From contig NZ_CP011005.1 of assembly GCF_000950575.1 (NCBI RefSeq), forward strand, positions 1 to 64,000: 64,000 bases of DNA. Direction: 5' to 3'. Shown here piece by piece: positions 33,112 through 42,367 of the stretch (positions within the stretch are counted from its first letter, which is position 1; every line of letters starts with the position of its first letter). Both the position numbers and the translations under genes were made by a program. The DNA comes from Psychromicrobium lacuslunae. Its GTDB lineage: Bacteria > Actinomycetota > Actinomycetes > Actinomycetales > Micrococcaceae. Under the pieces are notes generated by a model, which saw only the letters and a program-made list of their open reading frames with translations, was not told the DNA's origin and made no database searches.

Positions 33112-33315
33112 ATGTTTGAATATTTCAATTTCTCGGACCATGAACTGGCTCGCCGGGCGGAACATGAAAGAGTGCGGCGGGAGCGGCTGGAACTGTTGCG
33201 ATCGCAGCGGGAAGCGCATCGTCCGCGGGCTACCGGGGGAGGTTTTTCCCGTTGGTTCGCTGCTCGACGGCGGCATGAGACGGTATGCCCGGCAGCGATG
33301 GTCAGAAAAGCGTAG
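33112..33315 (+). CDS. Small basic protein, function unknown
   Basis: A 67-residue open frame with a good ribosome site (GGCAGGAGAGGCC before the ATG). It is rich in Arg/Glu (a helical ELARRAEHERVRRERLELLR stretch) and has no membrane segment. I do not recognise it. The frame could be chance, but the ribosome site and the arginine-rich helix resemble small proteins found in related actinobacteria. It converges with the end of the biosynthetic operon 21 bp away. Confidence 0.5.
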   Translation: MFEYFNFSDHELARRAEHERVRRERLELLRSQREAHRPRATGGGFSRWFAARRRHETVCPAAMVRKA

Positions 33316-33336
33316 TTTCAGTTCTGGCGTTGCAGG

Positions 33337-33858
33337 CTACCGCACGGCAGGCTCTGAGCTGCTGCGCTGAGGCATATCGTGAAACCGAGATTCGTGGAAC
33401 AGCAGCGGTGCGTGCTTCTTATCGTGAGTGGCCACGGCATGCACTTCGAGTAACACCACTTGGTGGTCTCCGGCCGGTATCTCCGCATAGACGCTGGCTT
33501 CCATCCAGAGCGCCGAACCGTCAAGAAAAAGCGCGCCTTCCGGCGATGAGGTGAGCTTGAGGTGTTTGAAGCGATTCGGGGCCTTCCCAGCGATCTGTCG
33601 GCAGGCTTCGTGATGTTCGGTGCCCAATACTGAGATACCAATTCGCTCGCTGCCACGCAGCACAGGCCAGGTCTTGGAGGTGTTCTGCACAGCGAAGGAG
33701 ACTAGCGCTGGTTCGAGCGAGACGCCGACGGTAAAACTTGAGGCAATCAGGCCCTGCGCCTCATCATTCACCCGAGCGCATAAGGCGACCACCCCCGAAG
33801 GGAAGCACGCGAATGCTTCACGGAGCGTGGCCGGGTTGAGATCACGATTGAGTGTCAT
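33337..33858 (-). CDS. Flavin reductase (two-component monooxygenase partner)
   Basis: A 173-residue flavin reductase-like FMN-binding split-barrel protein: LREAFACFPSGVVALCA, GLIASSFTVGVSLEPALVSF, and the C-terminal GDHQVVLLEVHAV. This class supplies reduced flavin to a separate monooxygenase. The natural partner is the NtaA/SnaA-type monooxygenase at 37659-38993 in the same operon. It is the last gene of the minus-strand cluster and overlaps the MFS gene by 4 nt. Confidence 0.9.
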   Translation of the reverse strand: MTLNRDLNPATLREAFACFPSGVVALCARVNDEAQGLIASSFTVGVSLEPALVSFAVQNTSKTWPVLRGSERIGISVLGTEHHEACRQIAGKAPNRFKHLKLTSSPEGALFLDGSALWMEASVYAEIPAGDHQVVLLEVHAVATHDKKHAPLLFHESRFHDMPQRSSSEPAVR

Positions 33859-35060
33859 ACTGGCCGACGTCCCACCACGAACGGAATGGCAATGGCGCAG
33901 AGCGCATAGCAGACCGCCAGCCAGATCCAGCCGGCAGCACCATGATCGAGGATGGCCCAGGCAATCACTGCGGGGGCCACCATCTTGGCGATATCCGCTC
34001 CCATAGCGTGGGTGCCAAGGTATTGGCCAGCCTGATCCGGCGGTGCTAGGTCGAAGGAAACTCCCCAGCTACCCACTGCCTGACGTAGCTCGCCGACCGC
34101 GTGCACCAAGGCGCCAGCAAGCAAGATGAGAATGGTGACAATACCGTTTGAGGCGGTACTGACCGCGATCACCAGGCAGGCCAGTGCCACCAATAAGCCA
34201 CCCTGGCGGTCCGCTCGGGCCGCACTATATGGCCCTTCGACGCCGCGTGAAGCTCTGACCTGAAAGCAAACCACGATGGCGGTGTTGACCAATAAGACCA
34301 CTGTGATCATCCAAATTGGCGCATCGGTATGACCGACAATCCACAGCGGAATGGCGATCTCCAGCAGCATGGCGTGGGAGGTCAGCAGGCCATCGAGGAT
34401 GGAAAATGCGAGATACCTGACGTCCCGCAGCACGGCCACTGAAGCGCCAGGCTTCTTCGGCTGACCCGGCACCTTGGGCAGACGGAGCGAGATCAGCCCG
34501 GTGGCCACGAAGGAAGCAGCGATCAGAATGATCGCCAATCTGAAGATCGCCGGATCCTGGCTGGCCAGTACCAGGCCAGCCAGGGCGGCTCCGATTGCCA
34601 CACTGACATTGCTGGCGGCACGCAGATAGGCTCTGCCAGCCACCCGGGTCTGGGCCGGCAGAGCGCCAGCTATCATCGCCTTTCTGGCGCTTCGAGATGC
34701 TGCGTAGGCGACAGCGTAATAGGCCATCACCGCAACATAGGAATAGACGTCGTTGACAAAGAGCAGCAGCAGGATAGCGGGGGCAAGCAAAATAAAGGAG
34801 ATGACCTGCACTGTGCGCGGCCCGAGTCGGTCTGCGAGATGCCCCATCGGGGCGGAGAGCGCCAGCGTGACAGCAGCGGCAGTACTGACGCCTAGACCGA
34901 ACTGTACCGCGCTCAGCCCGATGATCTGGGTGACGTACACCGCGTTTAACGCGAGCCAGGTGCCCTGACCGAGAGTGTGCACCATGGTGACGATGGTGAG
35001 GATACTGCCGATCTGCCCGGCAGGCGGGCGCAACGTTTGTAACCGGACGGCGAGGCTCAC
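33855..35060 (-). CDS. MFS exporter of the biosynthetic cluster
   Basis: A 401-residue major facilitator with about twelve transmembrane helices and the loop 2-3 motif GHLADRLGPRTVQ (the MFS motif A form G-x-L-a-D-r-x-G). It overlaps both neighbours by 4 nt, so its job is tied to the cluster, most simply export of the finished product, which would also give self-protection. The substrate is inferred from context only. Confidence 0.88.
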   Translation of the reverse strand: MSLAVRLQTLRPPAGQIGSILTIVTMVHTLGQGTWLALNAVYVTQIIGLSAVQFGLGVSTAAAVTLALSAPMGHLADRLGPRTVQVISFILLAPAILLLLFVNDVYSYVAVMAYYAVAYAASRSARKAMIAGALPAQTRVAGRAYLRAASNVSVAIGAALAGLVLASQDPAIFRLAIILIAASFVATGLISLRLPKVPGQPKKPGASVAVLRDVRYLAFSILDGLLTSHAMLLEIAIPLWIVGHTDAPIWMITVVLLVNTAIVVCFQVRASRGVEGPYSAARADRQGGLLVALACLVIAVSTASNGIVTILILLAGALVHAVGELRQAVGSWGVSFDLAPPDQAGQYLGTHAMGADIAKMVAPAVIAWAILDHGAAGWIWLAVCYALCAIAIPFVVGRRPV

Positions 35061-36370
35061 AGCAGTCCGGAGAGCTCGGTCGGAGCAGCCGACATACTAA
35101 TATTCGCCCGGATCCCGGCCACCGCTTCTTGGGCCTGCCGCACTGCGCTGGCGCCGTCCTGGGCGGTGGCACGCGCTGAAACAATGCGTGAGCGTGAAGA
35201 GGCGAGCCGCTCCACCTTGGTCCCCGGGCTGACTAGAGCGGCGACCTCGGTGACGCCGGGCAGCTGCCGAGCAGCCTCTAAGCCTTCCAGTGCGGTGAGT
35301 TCTCCCTGCGCTGCCGCGACACCAAACCAAATTGCGGACGCTGCCACCGGGCCGGGCGCAGCAAGGGTCCGCCTCAGCTGGGGCAGCACCTTATCTCCGA
35401 TTACCTGGGCGACGGCAAGCTGTAGCTGGTCGGCGCCGGTGATATCGGCCACCAACTCCGGTATTTCATCGCCGCCCACCCGAGTGTGCGTTTCAATGAT
35501 CACCGGCCCGTCGGCAGTGATTGCAATTTCGGTGTGGCTCGGACCGAAGCGGATATCCAGGGCATCAAGCACCGCCGGAACCAGCGCTTGGATTGCTGCT
35601 TCGGTTGCCTCGTCGAGTTGTGCCGGAGCCAGGTGACCTAGTTCGACAAAGCTTTCCGGATCGGAAAATTTCTGCGTAATGCAAAGAATCTGATGTTCGC
35701 CGTCTTCGCTGAACGCTTCGACGCTGCACTGGGGGCCGGTGAGGAAAGACTCCACGATGACGCCTGACCGCACAATATCGGCCGAGCGTCCACCGGCTTG
35801 GGCGAAGGCGCGCTGGATTTGCTCGGCGTTTTCGACTCGGCTGACCCCGACACTGCCCGAGCCACCGAGCGGCTTCACGATGCAAGGGAAACCATGTTGA
35901 GCGGTGAAATCCCGAATATCGGACTCTTGCTCGGCGAGTGCCGCCGGGGTGGAGTCTAAGCCCGCAGCACGTAGCGTTTCGCGCATTGCCAGCTTGTCCT
36001 GCACCAGCCGGATGGTCTGCACCGAATGGGTCGGCAGGCTGAGCGCCGCGCCGATGGCAGCGCAACGGTCCTGATCCCGCTCGCCGAAGGCGGCGATCCG
36101 GGTGAACGGATCGTGCTGGTGAACAGCCTCGGCGACCGCGATCCAGGCTTGGTCCGGAGCGTCGGCGGGCAAAGCCAGCAGATGCGAATTAAGCCCCGGA
36201 TCACGCACTTTGTGAACGAATTCAACCTGGCTCATGAGGCTGGTTCGCACGCCGTCGAAAGCCCGTAGCCTGGCCGGTGCGTCCCGGCCGGTGCCGAGCA
36301 CCAGTACATGCTCCGGGTTTCGCCCGGTGTCACCGGTCAGGGTTGTCGCCCCTTCATCAAGTCCGCTCAT
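35057..36370 (-). CDS. ATP-grasp ligase (L-amino acid ligase-like)
   Basis: A 437-residue ATP-grasp enzyme. The glycine-rich ATP loop is IVKPLGGSGSVGVSRV, the hinge region VIVESFLTGPQCSVEAF, and the metal/substrate strand HTEIAITADGPVIIETHTRVGGDE, a form typical of BacD/YwfE-type dipeptide ligases and related carboxylate-amine ligases. ATG at 36370 is chosen because it starts 1 nt after the preceding stop; the frame is open a little further upstream. It probably forms one amide bond of the product through an acyl phosphate. It overlaps the exporter gene by 4 nt. Confidence 0.88.
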   Translation of the reverse strand: MSGLDEGATTLTGDTGRNPEHVLVLGTGRDAPARLRAFDGVRTSLMSQVEFVHKVRDPGLNSHLLALPADAPDQAWIAVAEAVHQHDPFTRIAAFGERDQDRCAAIGAALSLPTHSVQTIRLVQDKLAMRETLRAAGLDSTPAALAEQESDIRDFTAQHGFPCIVKPLGGSGSVGVSRVENAEQIQRAFAQAGGRSADIVRSGVIVESFLTGPQCSVEAFSEDGEHQILCITQKFSDPESFVELGHLAPAQLDEATEAAIQALVPAVLDALDIRFGPSHTEIAITADGPVIIETHTRVGGDEIPELVADITGADQLQLAVAQVIGDKVLPQLRRTLAAPGPVAASAIWFGVAAAQGELTALEGLEAARQLPGVTEVAALVSPGTKVERLASSRSRIVSARATAQDGASAVRQAQEAVAGIRANISMSAAPTELSGLL

Positions 36371-36371
36371 C

Positions 36372-37601
36372 TCAGTTCTCCCACCATCGTTCAAGTTCAA
36401 CCATCCGGTTCGCAAGCTCGGCATGACTGTCAGCGCTCAGCACAGCGGTCGCTACCGCCGAACTTGAATCGCTGGCCACCGCTGTCTGCTCGCCGCGTTC
36501 AACCGAAAGTTTTAGTTCGACTCCCGGCACTGGACAGTCGCCAGGTGGCGGGTCGAAGACCTCACCGGTGCCGGAGAACATCAGCCAGCCGGTGTACGGC
36601 TGCGGGGTGGGCGCCGCCGGGATGTCTATCTGATCGCCATATTGGGAGAGCAAACCGGCATGCGCCAACTGCACACCGAACGACTTCTGGTAGCCCTGTA
36701 CGATCGGACCACCACCGGCCCGGCTGGCGATCTCGCAAACTATCGCACTGCCGTCCGGCCGGATCCAGGCCTCTAGGTGGAAGGCGAGAGCTTCCGGCGC
36801 GCTGGGCAGGGCAGCCACCGTCTGCGCGGCTAATGCGCTTAGCGTAGCGGCAGCTGAATCAACCGGGTCGAGCATCAGGCTGCCGAGGTGCTTGTTCTGC
36901 CGCACTCGCTCAGCCAGTCCGCCGCTGTACCGGCTGGGGTAGCAATGCAATACCTCGCCGTCGCGCATGAGGCCGTCGACATGGTGGAAAAGCCCTGAAA
37001 CATACTCTTCCACCATCCATTGGCCGGGCAGGAAGGGCACCGAGCTGCTCTGCTCGGTATTCAGGAACTCCGTGACATCCCACTCTTCGCGCAGGATGCT
37101 CACCGCAGCAGAGGCAAAACCCAGCCTGGGTTTCACCACCACTGGACCGTTGGCCCTTTCGATAAAGCTCAGCAGATCGCTGGGATTGTCCAGGGCCGAA
37201 AATGCCGGTATCGGAACCCCCGCTTTTTGCAGCAACTGACGCATTAAGAGTTTATCCCGGTAGGCGATAGCGCTTGGAACACTCTGACCGGGCAGGCCAA
37301 GCCGTTCCCGGAGCCGGGCCGCGCGCAACACATCCATTTCGCTGGTGCTCGCTACTCGCTCGACGTGGAACTTTCGAGCCAGCTGCTCGGCGCGCAATTC
37401 GGTGGCCCAGCTTTGATAATGCTCGACCGTTTCGATATGCGCAAAGCTGTGCAGCACCTCCTCCTCAACACCCTGCAGCGCAGCAGCGGTGGTCAGCAAA
37501 ACGGTGTTTGCACTGTGCTTCAGTCCGAGCCATTGCTGCAGCGGCCTGGATCGCAGCGGCTGCCGAGAGAGCAGCAGCACTTTCCCGTCAGGATTACTCA
37601 T
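36372..37601 (-). CDS. ATP-grasp ligase, second of the cluster
   Basis: A 409-residue ATP-grasp protein, clearly different from its neighbour. The nucleotide loop is VVVKPRLGFASAAVSIL, the hinge MVEEYVSGLFHHVDGL, and the late metal-binding strand AIVCEIASRAGGGPIVQGYQ. Its N-terminal third is a pre-ATP-grasp domain (KVLLLSRQPLRSRPLQQWLG). Two ligases in one operon suggest a product with two amide bonds, or one ligase capping a carboxylate. It begins 57 nt after the monooxygenase gene, the largest gap within the operon. Confidence 0.85.
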   Translation of the reverse strand: MSNPDGKVLLLSRQPLRSRPLQQWLGLKHSANTVLLTTAAALQGVEEEVLHSFAHIETVEHYQSWATELRAEQLARKFHVERVASTSEMDVLRAARLRERLGLPGQSVPSAIAYRDKLLMRQLLQKAGVPIPAFSALDNPSDLLSFIERANGPVVVKPRLGFASAAVSILREEWDVTEFLNTEQSSSVPFLPGQWMVEEYVSGLFHHVDGLMRDGEVLHCYPSRYSGGLAERVRQNKHLGSLMLDPVDSAAATLSALAAQTVAALPSAPEALAFHLEAWIRPDGSAIVCEIASRAGGGPIVQGYQKSFGVQLAHAGLLSQYGDQIDIPAAPTPQPYTGWLMFSGTGEVFDPPPGDCPVPGVELKLSVERGEQTAVASDSSSAVATAVLSADSHAELANRMVELERWWEN

Positions 37602-37658
37602 CGATATTTCGCTCCGTTGGTATCACTCGCTGTCGTACTCACTGTCTTGTTTGCCGTC

Positions 37659-38993
37659 TCAGTGACGATGGGCCGGGCGATGCAAACCCAGATTCTCCCG
37701 CAGTGTGGTCCCTTCATAAGCGGTGCGCACCAGGCCCCGCCGTTGTAGTTCCGGAACTACCAGATCGGCGAAGTCATCCAGACCACGCGGCAGCATATCG
37801 GGCATGACATTGAAACCGTCGGCAGCGCCTGCCACGAACCACTCTTCCAGCTGATCAGCGATCTCCACGGGAGTGCCAAGCAGGAAACGATGGCCACGCC
37901 CGGCGGCGATCGAAAGGTAGAGTTCGCGAATCGTCAGGTTGTTCTCCCGGGCGTGCTGCACGATCACGTTCTGCTTGCCGGTGCTGCCTTCGATGGCTGG
38001 CATCTCAGGCAGCGGTCCGTCGAGGTCATGGCCGGTCAAGTCGACCATGCCGAGCTGGTAGCTCAGCATGCCGAGCCCGACCACCGGGTCGACCAGAGAC
38101 TGCAACTGCTGATACTTTTCTTCAGCTTCGTCATGCGTTTCACCGACCACGGTGAAAACACCGGGAAGTACTTTCAGCTGGTCGGGCTCACGCCCGGCGT
38201 CCTGGGCACGCTGCTTGACATCACGGTAGAACTCTTGAGCGGCCTCGAGGTTCTGCTGCACGGTGAACACAACTTCCGCCCAATGCGCCGCAAAATCCTT
38301 GCCGTCGGGTGAGGAGCCGGCCTGCACGATCACCGGCTGACCCTGCGGTGAACGCGCCAGGTTAAGCGGGCCCCGAACCTGGAAGTGCTCGCCTTGATGG
38401 TTCAGAATATGGAGCTTCTCCGGGTCGAAGAAACGACCGGAGTCCTTGTCGAACTGGAAGGCGTCATCCTCCCAGCTGTCCCAGAGCCCGGTGACAACTT
38501 CCATGAACTCACGAGCCCGGGCGTAACGGTCGGCGTGCGGGGCCTGGCGTTCCAGATTGAAGTTCTTCGCTTCGGCGTCGGTGGCCGAGGTAACGACGTT
38601 CCAGCCGGCCCGACCGTTGCTGAGGAAGTCTAGCGAGGAGAACTTTCTGGCGATGTTAAAGGGCTCGTTGTAGGAGGTGGAGGCGGTGGCGACCAAGCCT
38701 AGGTGGCTGGTGTGCGTTGCCAGCGCGGAGAGCAGGGTGATCGGTTCGAAGTGCACCATTCGGCCTTGTCGGCTCAGCTCATCGGCATCCTTATAGGCGG
38801 TCCGCACCCCGGCCCCGTCGGAAAGGAACATTAAGTCGAACATGCCCCGCTCGGCGGCCAGCGCGAGTCGCCGGTAGTAGTCGAATTCCAGACCGCCTTG
38901 CGGGTGCGATTCCGGATGCCGCCAGGCAGCCAGGTGATGGCCCGGGGCGGGCAGGAAGGCGCCCAGCGCCATGGTCCTGTTCTTTTTCGTCAT
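37659..38993 (-). CDS. NtaA/SnaA/DszA-type flavin-dependent monooxygenase
   Basis: A 444-residue bacterial-luciferase-like (LLM) monooxygenase of the group containing NTA/EDTA monooxygenase, SnaA and DszA. Visible are the N-terminal AWRHPES and FDLMFLSDG, the substrate/flavin strand RAGWNVVTSATDAEAKNF, and the SPQGQPVIVQAGSSPDG flavin-phosphate loop typical of this subgroup. It uses reduced FMN from a partner reductase, here most likely 33337-33858. In known members the reaction is N- or S-atom attack or C-N cleavage, so it may oxidise a nitrogen of the product. Confidence 0.9.
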   Translation of the reverse strand: MTKKNRTMALGAFLPAPGHHLAAWRHPESHPQGGLEFDYYRRLALAAERGMFDLMFLSDGAGVRTAYKDADELSRQGRMVHFEPITLLSALATHTSHLGLVATASTSYNEPFNIARKFSSLDFLSNGRAGWNVVTSATDAEAKNFNLERQAPHADRYARAREFMEVVTGLWDSWEDDAFQFDKDSGRFFDPEKLHILNHQGEHFQVRGPLNLARSPQGQPVIVQAGSSPDGKDFAAHWAEVVFTVQQNLEAAQEFYRDVKQRAQDAGREPDQLKVLPGVFTVVGETHDEAEEKYQQLQSLVDPVVGLGMLSYQLGMVDLTGHDLDGPLPEMPAIEGSTGKQNVIVQHARENNLTIRELYLSIAAGRGHRFLLGTPVEIADQLEEWFVAGAADGFNVMPDMLPRGLDDFADLVVPELQRRGLVRTAYEGTTLRENLGLHRPAHRH

Positions 38994-39006
38994 CTCTCTC
39001 GGCCTT

Positions 39007-39978
39007 TCAATTGCTCTGGTTGAGTACTCGGGTGGGCGTTCCGGCTAGAAACGCGCTGATGTCTTCAACGGCTTCGGTGAAGTAGACGCTGAGATTGTCA
39101 GCGGTGACATAGCCGAGATGCGGGGTTAAAAGAGTGCGCGGGGCCTGTCTGATCTGAGCATCCGCTGGCAGTGGCTCATGATCGAAAACGTCGAGGCCGG
39201 CGCCGCCGATCCGGGCCTCGCGGAGCGCCGTCAGCAGTGCTTGCTGATCCACGATGGCGGATCTGGAGGTGTTCACCAGCAGTGCGGAAGGCCGCATCGC
39301 AGCAAGTTGCTCAGCCCCGATCAGTCCCCGGCTGCGGGCGCCGAGCTTGAGGTGGATGCTGACCACATCGCTTGCCCCGAGCAGTGCCTCCAGGCTCGAG
39401 GCAAGCTCCACCCCGACCTCAGCGCAGCGCTGTTCGGTAAGGTTGCTGCTCCAGGCCTGCACCTTCATGCCAAAGGCCAGTCCAACTTTGGCCACCGCGG
39501 CCCCGATCCGACCCAGGCCGATCACACCGAGGGTGTGCCCGAATAGATCCCGACCTATTGTGCTCTGCCAGCCGCCCGAGCGCATTGCGGCATCCTCGCT
39601 CACCAGGTGTCTAGACAGTCCCAGGATGAGCGCCCAGGTCAGTTCGGCCGGTGGAGTGAGACTGCTCGCGGTACCACTGACCACCACGCCGTGTTCGCTT
39701 GCGGCGGCCAGGTCGATTGCCGAATTACGCATTCCGGTGGCGATCAGCAGCTGCAACTTCGGCAAGCGTTCGAAAACAGTGCGCGGGAATTCGATCCGCT
39801 CCCGCAAGGTCACCACAATCTCGGCGTCAGCGATCAGTTGCACCAACTCGTCTTCGCTTTGCGGATGCCGGTCGATGCTGCGGAGCTCCACCGCGTCCTC
39901 AAGCGCAGACCAATCCGCGCTCGACGCGGCGGCTTGCTGAAAATCGTCGAGTACCACGCACAATAAGCGCTTCGTCAT
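39007..39978 (-). CDS. D-isomer-specific 2-hydroxyacid dehydrogenase
   Basis: A 323-residue NAD(P)-dependent dehydrogenase. The Rossmann motif is GVIGLGRIGAAVAKVGL, the catalytic triad Arg in VNTSRSAIVD, Glu in DVFDHEPLP and His in LLTPHLGYVT. ATG at 39978 overlaps the preceding stop by 4 nt. In the cluster it could oxidise the 2-hydroxyacid made by the citrate-synthase/isomerase pair to an alpha-keto acid (replacing isocitrate dehydrogenase), or reduce a keto acid. This step is inferred. Confidence 0.9.
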   Translation of the reverse strand: MTKRLLCVVLDDFQQAAASSADWSALEDAVELRSIDRHPQSEDELVQLIADAEIVVTLRERIEFPRTVFERLPKLQLLIATGMRNSAIDLAAASEHGVVVSGTASSLTPPAELTWALILGLSRHLVSEDAAMRSGGWQSTIGRDLFGHTLGVIGLGRIGAAVAKVGLAFGMKVQAWSSNLTEQRCAEVGVELASSLEALLGASDVVSIHLKLGARSRGLIGAEQLAAMRPSALLVNTSRSAIVDQQALLTALREARIGGAGLDVFDHEPLPADAQIRQAPRTLLTPHLGYVTADNLSVYFTEAVEDISAFLAGTPTRVLNQSN

Positions 39979-40979
39979 GGCTTGTTTCTCACTTCTCTCT
40001 TCATGGTGCAACCGAGTCCAGGCCCGGTGGGTAGCTTAAGCACACCGTCGGACAAGGTCAGACCGCTGGCGAAATCGTCGGCCAGCAGGCTTGCGCCATC
40101 TAGATCTAGATAGTCGGCGAGTCCGGCTAGCTGGGCCACCGCGGTCAGCCCTAAGGAACTTTCCAGTTTGCTGCCGAGCATCACCCTAAGCCCGAGCGTG
40201 CGGGCCAAGCCCAGGGCGGTGAGCATCTCACCGAGGCCGCCGATCCTGATCATTTTCAGGTTCACGCAACTCACCTTCCCAGCTAATTCACTGATGGCCG
40301 CGATTCCGGTAACTGATTCATCAGCGGCTATCGGCACCGCGGAGGCGGCATGTAGCTCCGCGAGTGCGGCCAGGTCAGCGGCGGGTGTGGGTTGTTCGAA
40401 CAGTTCCAGTTCATCAGCTGCCTGCTCTATCACGTGGAGTGCCTGGGCCACGCTGAAGGAGCCGTTGCCGTCAATGCGGATCGGACCTGCATATTCTGAT
40501 CGAACCGCGCGGATCGCGCCGATAGCGGTTTCCGGTGTCACTTTGAGCTTCAGCACCGGTGCCTTGCTCAACAGCCGTGCCGCCGCCGCCGTTTCGGCAG
40601 GTTCGGCAACCGGAAGCGAGATCGCTGACGGGGGTGGCTGACCGCCGTCCAAGCCCAGCATGGTTCGCACACTGAGCCCCTGCTGGCGACCACGCAGGTC
40701 GAGCAGCGCAATGTCGACGGTGGCGCGCACCGCGGCGCTATAGCCCGCGGCGTTGAGTTCCCAACGAATCAGCTCTGATTCGGTAGCCGATCGTGGCTTC
40801 AGCCATTCGGTGATGGCCTCGAGCTCAGCGAGATCCGCGCCGCGCACCGAGCCATAACCGCTCACCTCGTGCTCGCTCAGGGCGAGCAATGGCTGGTGCA
40901 CAGAATGGGTAACCCCTTGCGAATTGCGGAACGGGGTATGCAAGGGCAGCTCAAAGGGGGTCAGCTCCGCGGCGATCAT
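39975..40979 (-). CDS. Enolase-superfamily enzyme, dipeptide epimerase-like
   Basis: A 334-residue member of the MLE/dipeptide-epimerase branch. The catalytic lysines lie in the KLK of VLKLKVTPE, followed by the metal ligands Asp in RIDGNGS, Glu in LFEQPTP and Asp/Glu in IAADESV, then the Lys of NLKMIRIGG. A late DLD (YLDLDGASLL) resembles the Asp-x-Asp that binds the dipeptide amino group in L-Ala-D/L-Glu epimerases. It would set the stereochemistry of a dipeptide product made by the ATP-grasp enzymes. MIAAELTPF is chosen as the start, overlapping the upstream stop by 4 nt. Confidence 0.85.
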   Translation of the reverse strand: MIAAELTPFELPLHTPFRNSQGVTHSVHQPLLALSEHEVSGYGSVRGADLAELEAITEWLKPRSATESELIRWELNAAGYSAAVRATVDIALLDLRGRQQGLSVRTMLGLDGGQPPPSAISLPVAEPAETAAAARLLSKAPVLKLKVTPETAIGAIRAVRSEYAGPIRIDGNGSFSVAQALHVIEQAADELELFEQPTPAADLAALAELHAASAVPIAADESVTGIAAISELAGKVSCVNLKMIRIGGLGEMLTALGLARTLGLRVMLGSKLESSLGLTAVAQLAGLADYLDLDGASLLADDFASGLTLSDGVLKLPTGPGLGCTMKREVRNKP

Positions 40980-42367
40980 GCTGAACCCGCCTCGAAAGCT
41001 GCGGCTATTGCACAAGCCTCGGCAATGCCCAGTTCACGGAAACCTGGGGGCTGTACCGATTCGGCGACCGCTAAGGGATCAGCATCTCGGGGTACCCCGG
41101 CTCCGGCGATGAACCGGTTGCGTAAGTAGGGGGAGAGCGACTGTCGATGCTCGCTGAACCAGCGGCTCGCCGAGCTGGTGGCCTGCTCGACGCCAAGTCC
41201 GGCGACCTCGGCAAACAAACCGGCGAGCAGCTCGGCATCGGCAGGCTCTCTGCTGGTGGGGCAAAGCATGAAGATGGCTGCCGGGATGAGGGCCAGTACG
41301 GTGGGTTGAACTTCCGGGTATTCGCCCAAAAGCGGGTCAACTAGGGCTCGCAGACTGCGCTGAGCGCTGGTGCGCATCAGGTAGCCGCTGCGTAGCGGAG
41401 GTGCACCGGCCATCGCCCGGGCACCCCAGTGCGGATGAACCCGATAAGGGGATTCCTCCAGGGGTCCTTTTTTGCCGCGGTGCCGGTGTGTGCTGAGCAG
41501 TGCGAACAGCACATTGGTGCACTGCAGCGAAATCACTGGTAGCCGCGCGGGCATCGCCCCGATGCGCTCAAAGAACGCCTCGGGCTCCAACAGAGCCGAG
41601 ACCAGGTCCAGTGCGGCCTCGGCAACCGCCTCCGCATCCCGGTAATGCACACCAGCCAGCCGGAATCCGGTGCCTTCGGTTTCAAGAGCGCCGCGTTGCA
41701 CAGTGCCGTCCAAGGCCACGGCATGACTGATGATCTCGTCGAAAGCCTGATTGCGCTGCTGCTTAGGAGCCTCGGTAATGAGTTTGCTGAGCAGCGCTGA
41801 AACCAAGGGCCGGTTATTAATCAGCACCGAAGCCCAAGAGGTGAAGGGATAATCCGCTTCCTCGCGCATCCGCTGCCACTGGGTGGCGGCGAGCGGTCGC
41901 AGCGCACCCTGGTGCTCAACCTTGACTAGCGGGCAGAACAGCGGCTGTTCCCGGTCACGGCGGCTGAACTGGCCGCCGTCCCAGGTGTAGATCGGCAACT
42001 CAATCCGTTGTCCGCGGTCAATGATCGAGCCCGGAGCGTAGGCTTCATCACCACCGGGTGCGCTTGATTCGGTGCGGTTGAAGCCGTAAATCAAGGGGTA
42101 GCCGTAGCCGTTCGAGCAGATCGTCGAATTGAAATCCATTGGCCCGGCCCGAGTCGCCGCAATATCCGACCAATTGCCGAGATGTCCGGTGCGCGGTGGC
42201 GTTAACGTCTCGTCGGCTTCGATCAGTTGCAGCACCTTGCCGATTGTGAGCGAGCCAAGGCCCAGGTGCACTGCGGCTATTGAACGGCGTCCGGCGGCAA
42301 CTTCCTGGGCACCGAATGATTCTTCGAGCCGCAGTTCACTAATCAGCTCGCGGGTGTCAATGCTCAT
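40976..42367 (-). CDS. Unrecognised protein of the biosynthetic cluster
   Basis: A 463-residue soluble protein I cannot place in a family. It has no signal peptide or membrane helix. Notable segments are HLGLGSLTIGKVLQLIEAD near the start, FNSTICSNGYGYPLIYGFNR, YTWDGGQFSRRDREQPLFCP, SLQCTNVLFALLSTHRHRGK and YRVHPHWGARAMAG. The HLGLG(S/A) opening resembles a nucleotide-binding start, as in mannitol-dehydrogenase-like proteins, but the rest does not clearly follow that family. It overlaps both neighbours by 4 nt, so it is an integral part of the pathway and the best candidate for an unknown chemistry. Confidence 0.85.
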   Translation of the reverse strand: MSIDTRELISELRLEESFGAQEVAAGRRSIAAVHLGLGSLTIGKVLQLIEADETLTPPRTGHLGNWSDIAATRAGPMDFNSTICSNGYGYPLIYGFNRTESSAPGGDEAYAPGSIIDRGQRIELPIYTWDGGQFSRRDREQPLFCPLVKVEHQGALRPLAATQWQRMREEADYPFTSWASVLINNRPLVSALLSKLITEAPKQQRNQAFDEIISHAVALDGTVQRGALETEGTGFRLAGVHYRDAEAVAEAALDLVSALLEPEAFFERIGAMPARLPVISLQCTNVLFALLSTHRHRGKKGPLEESPYRVHPHWGARAMAGAPPLRSGYLMRTSAQRSLRALVDPLLGEYPEVQPTVLALIPAAIFMLCPTSREPADAELLAGLFAEVAGLGVEQATSSASRWFSEHRQSLSPYLRNRFIAGAGVPRDADPLAVAESVQPPGFRELGIAEACAIAAAFEAGSA

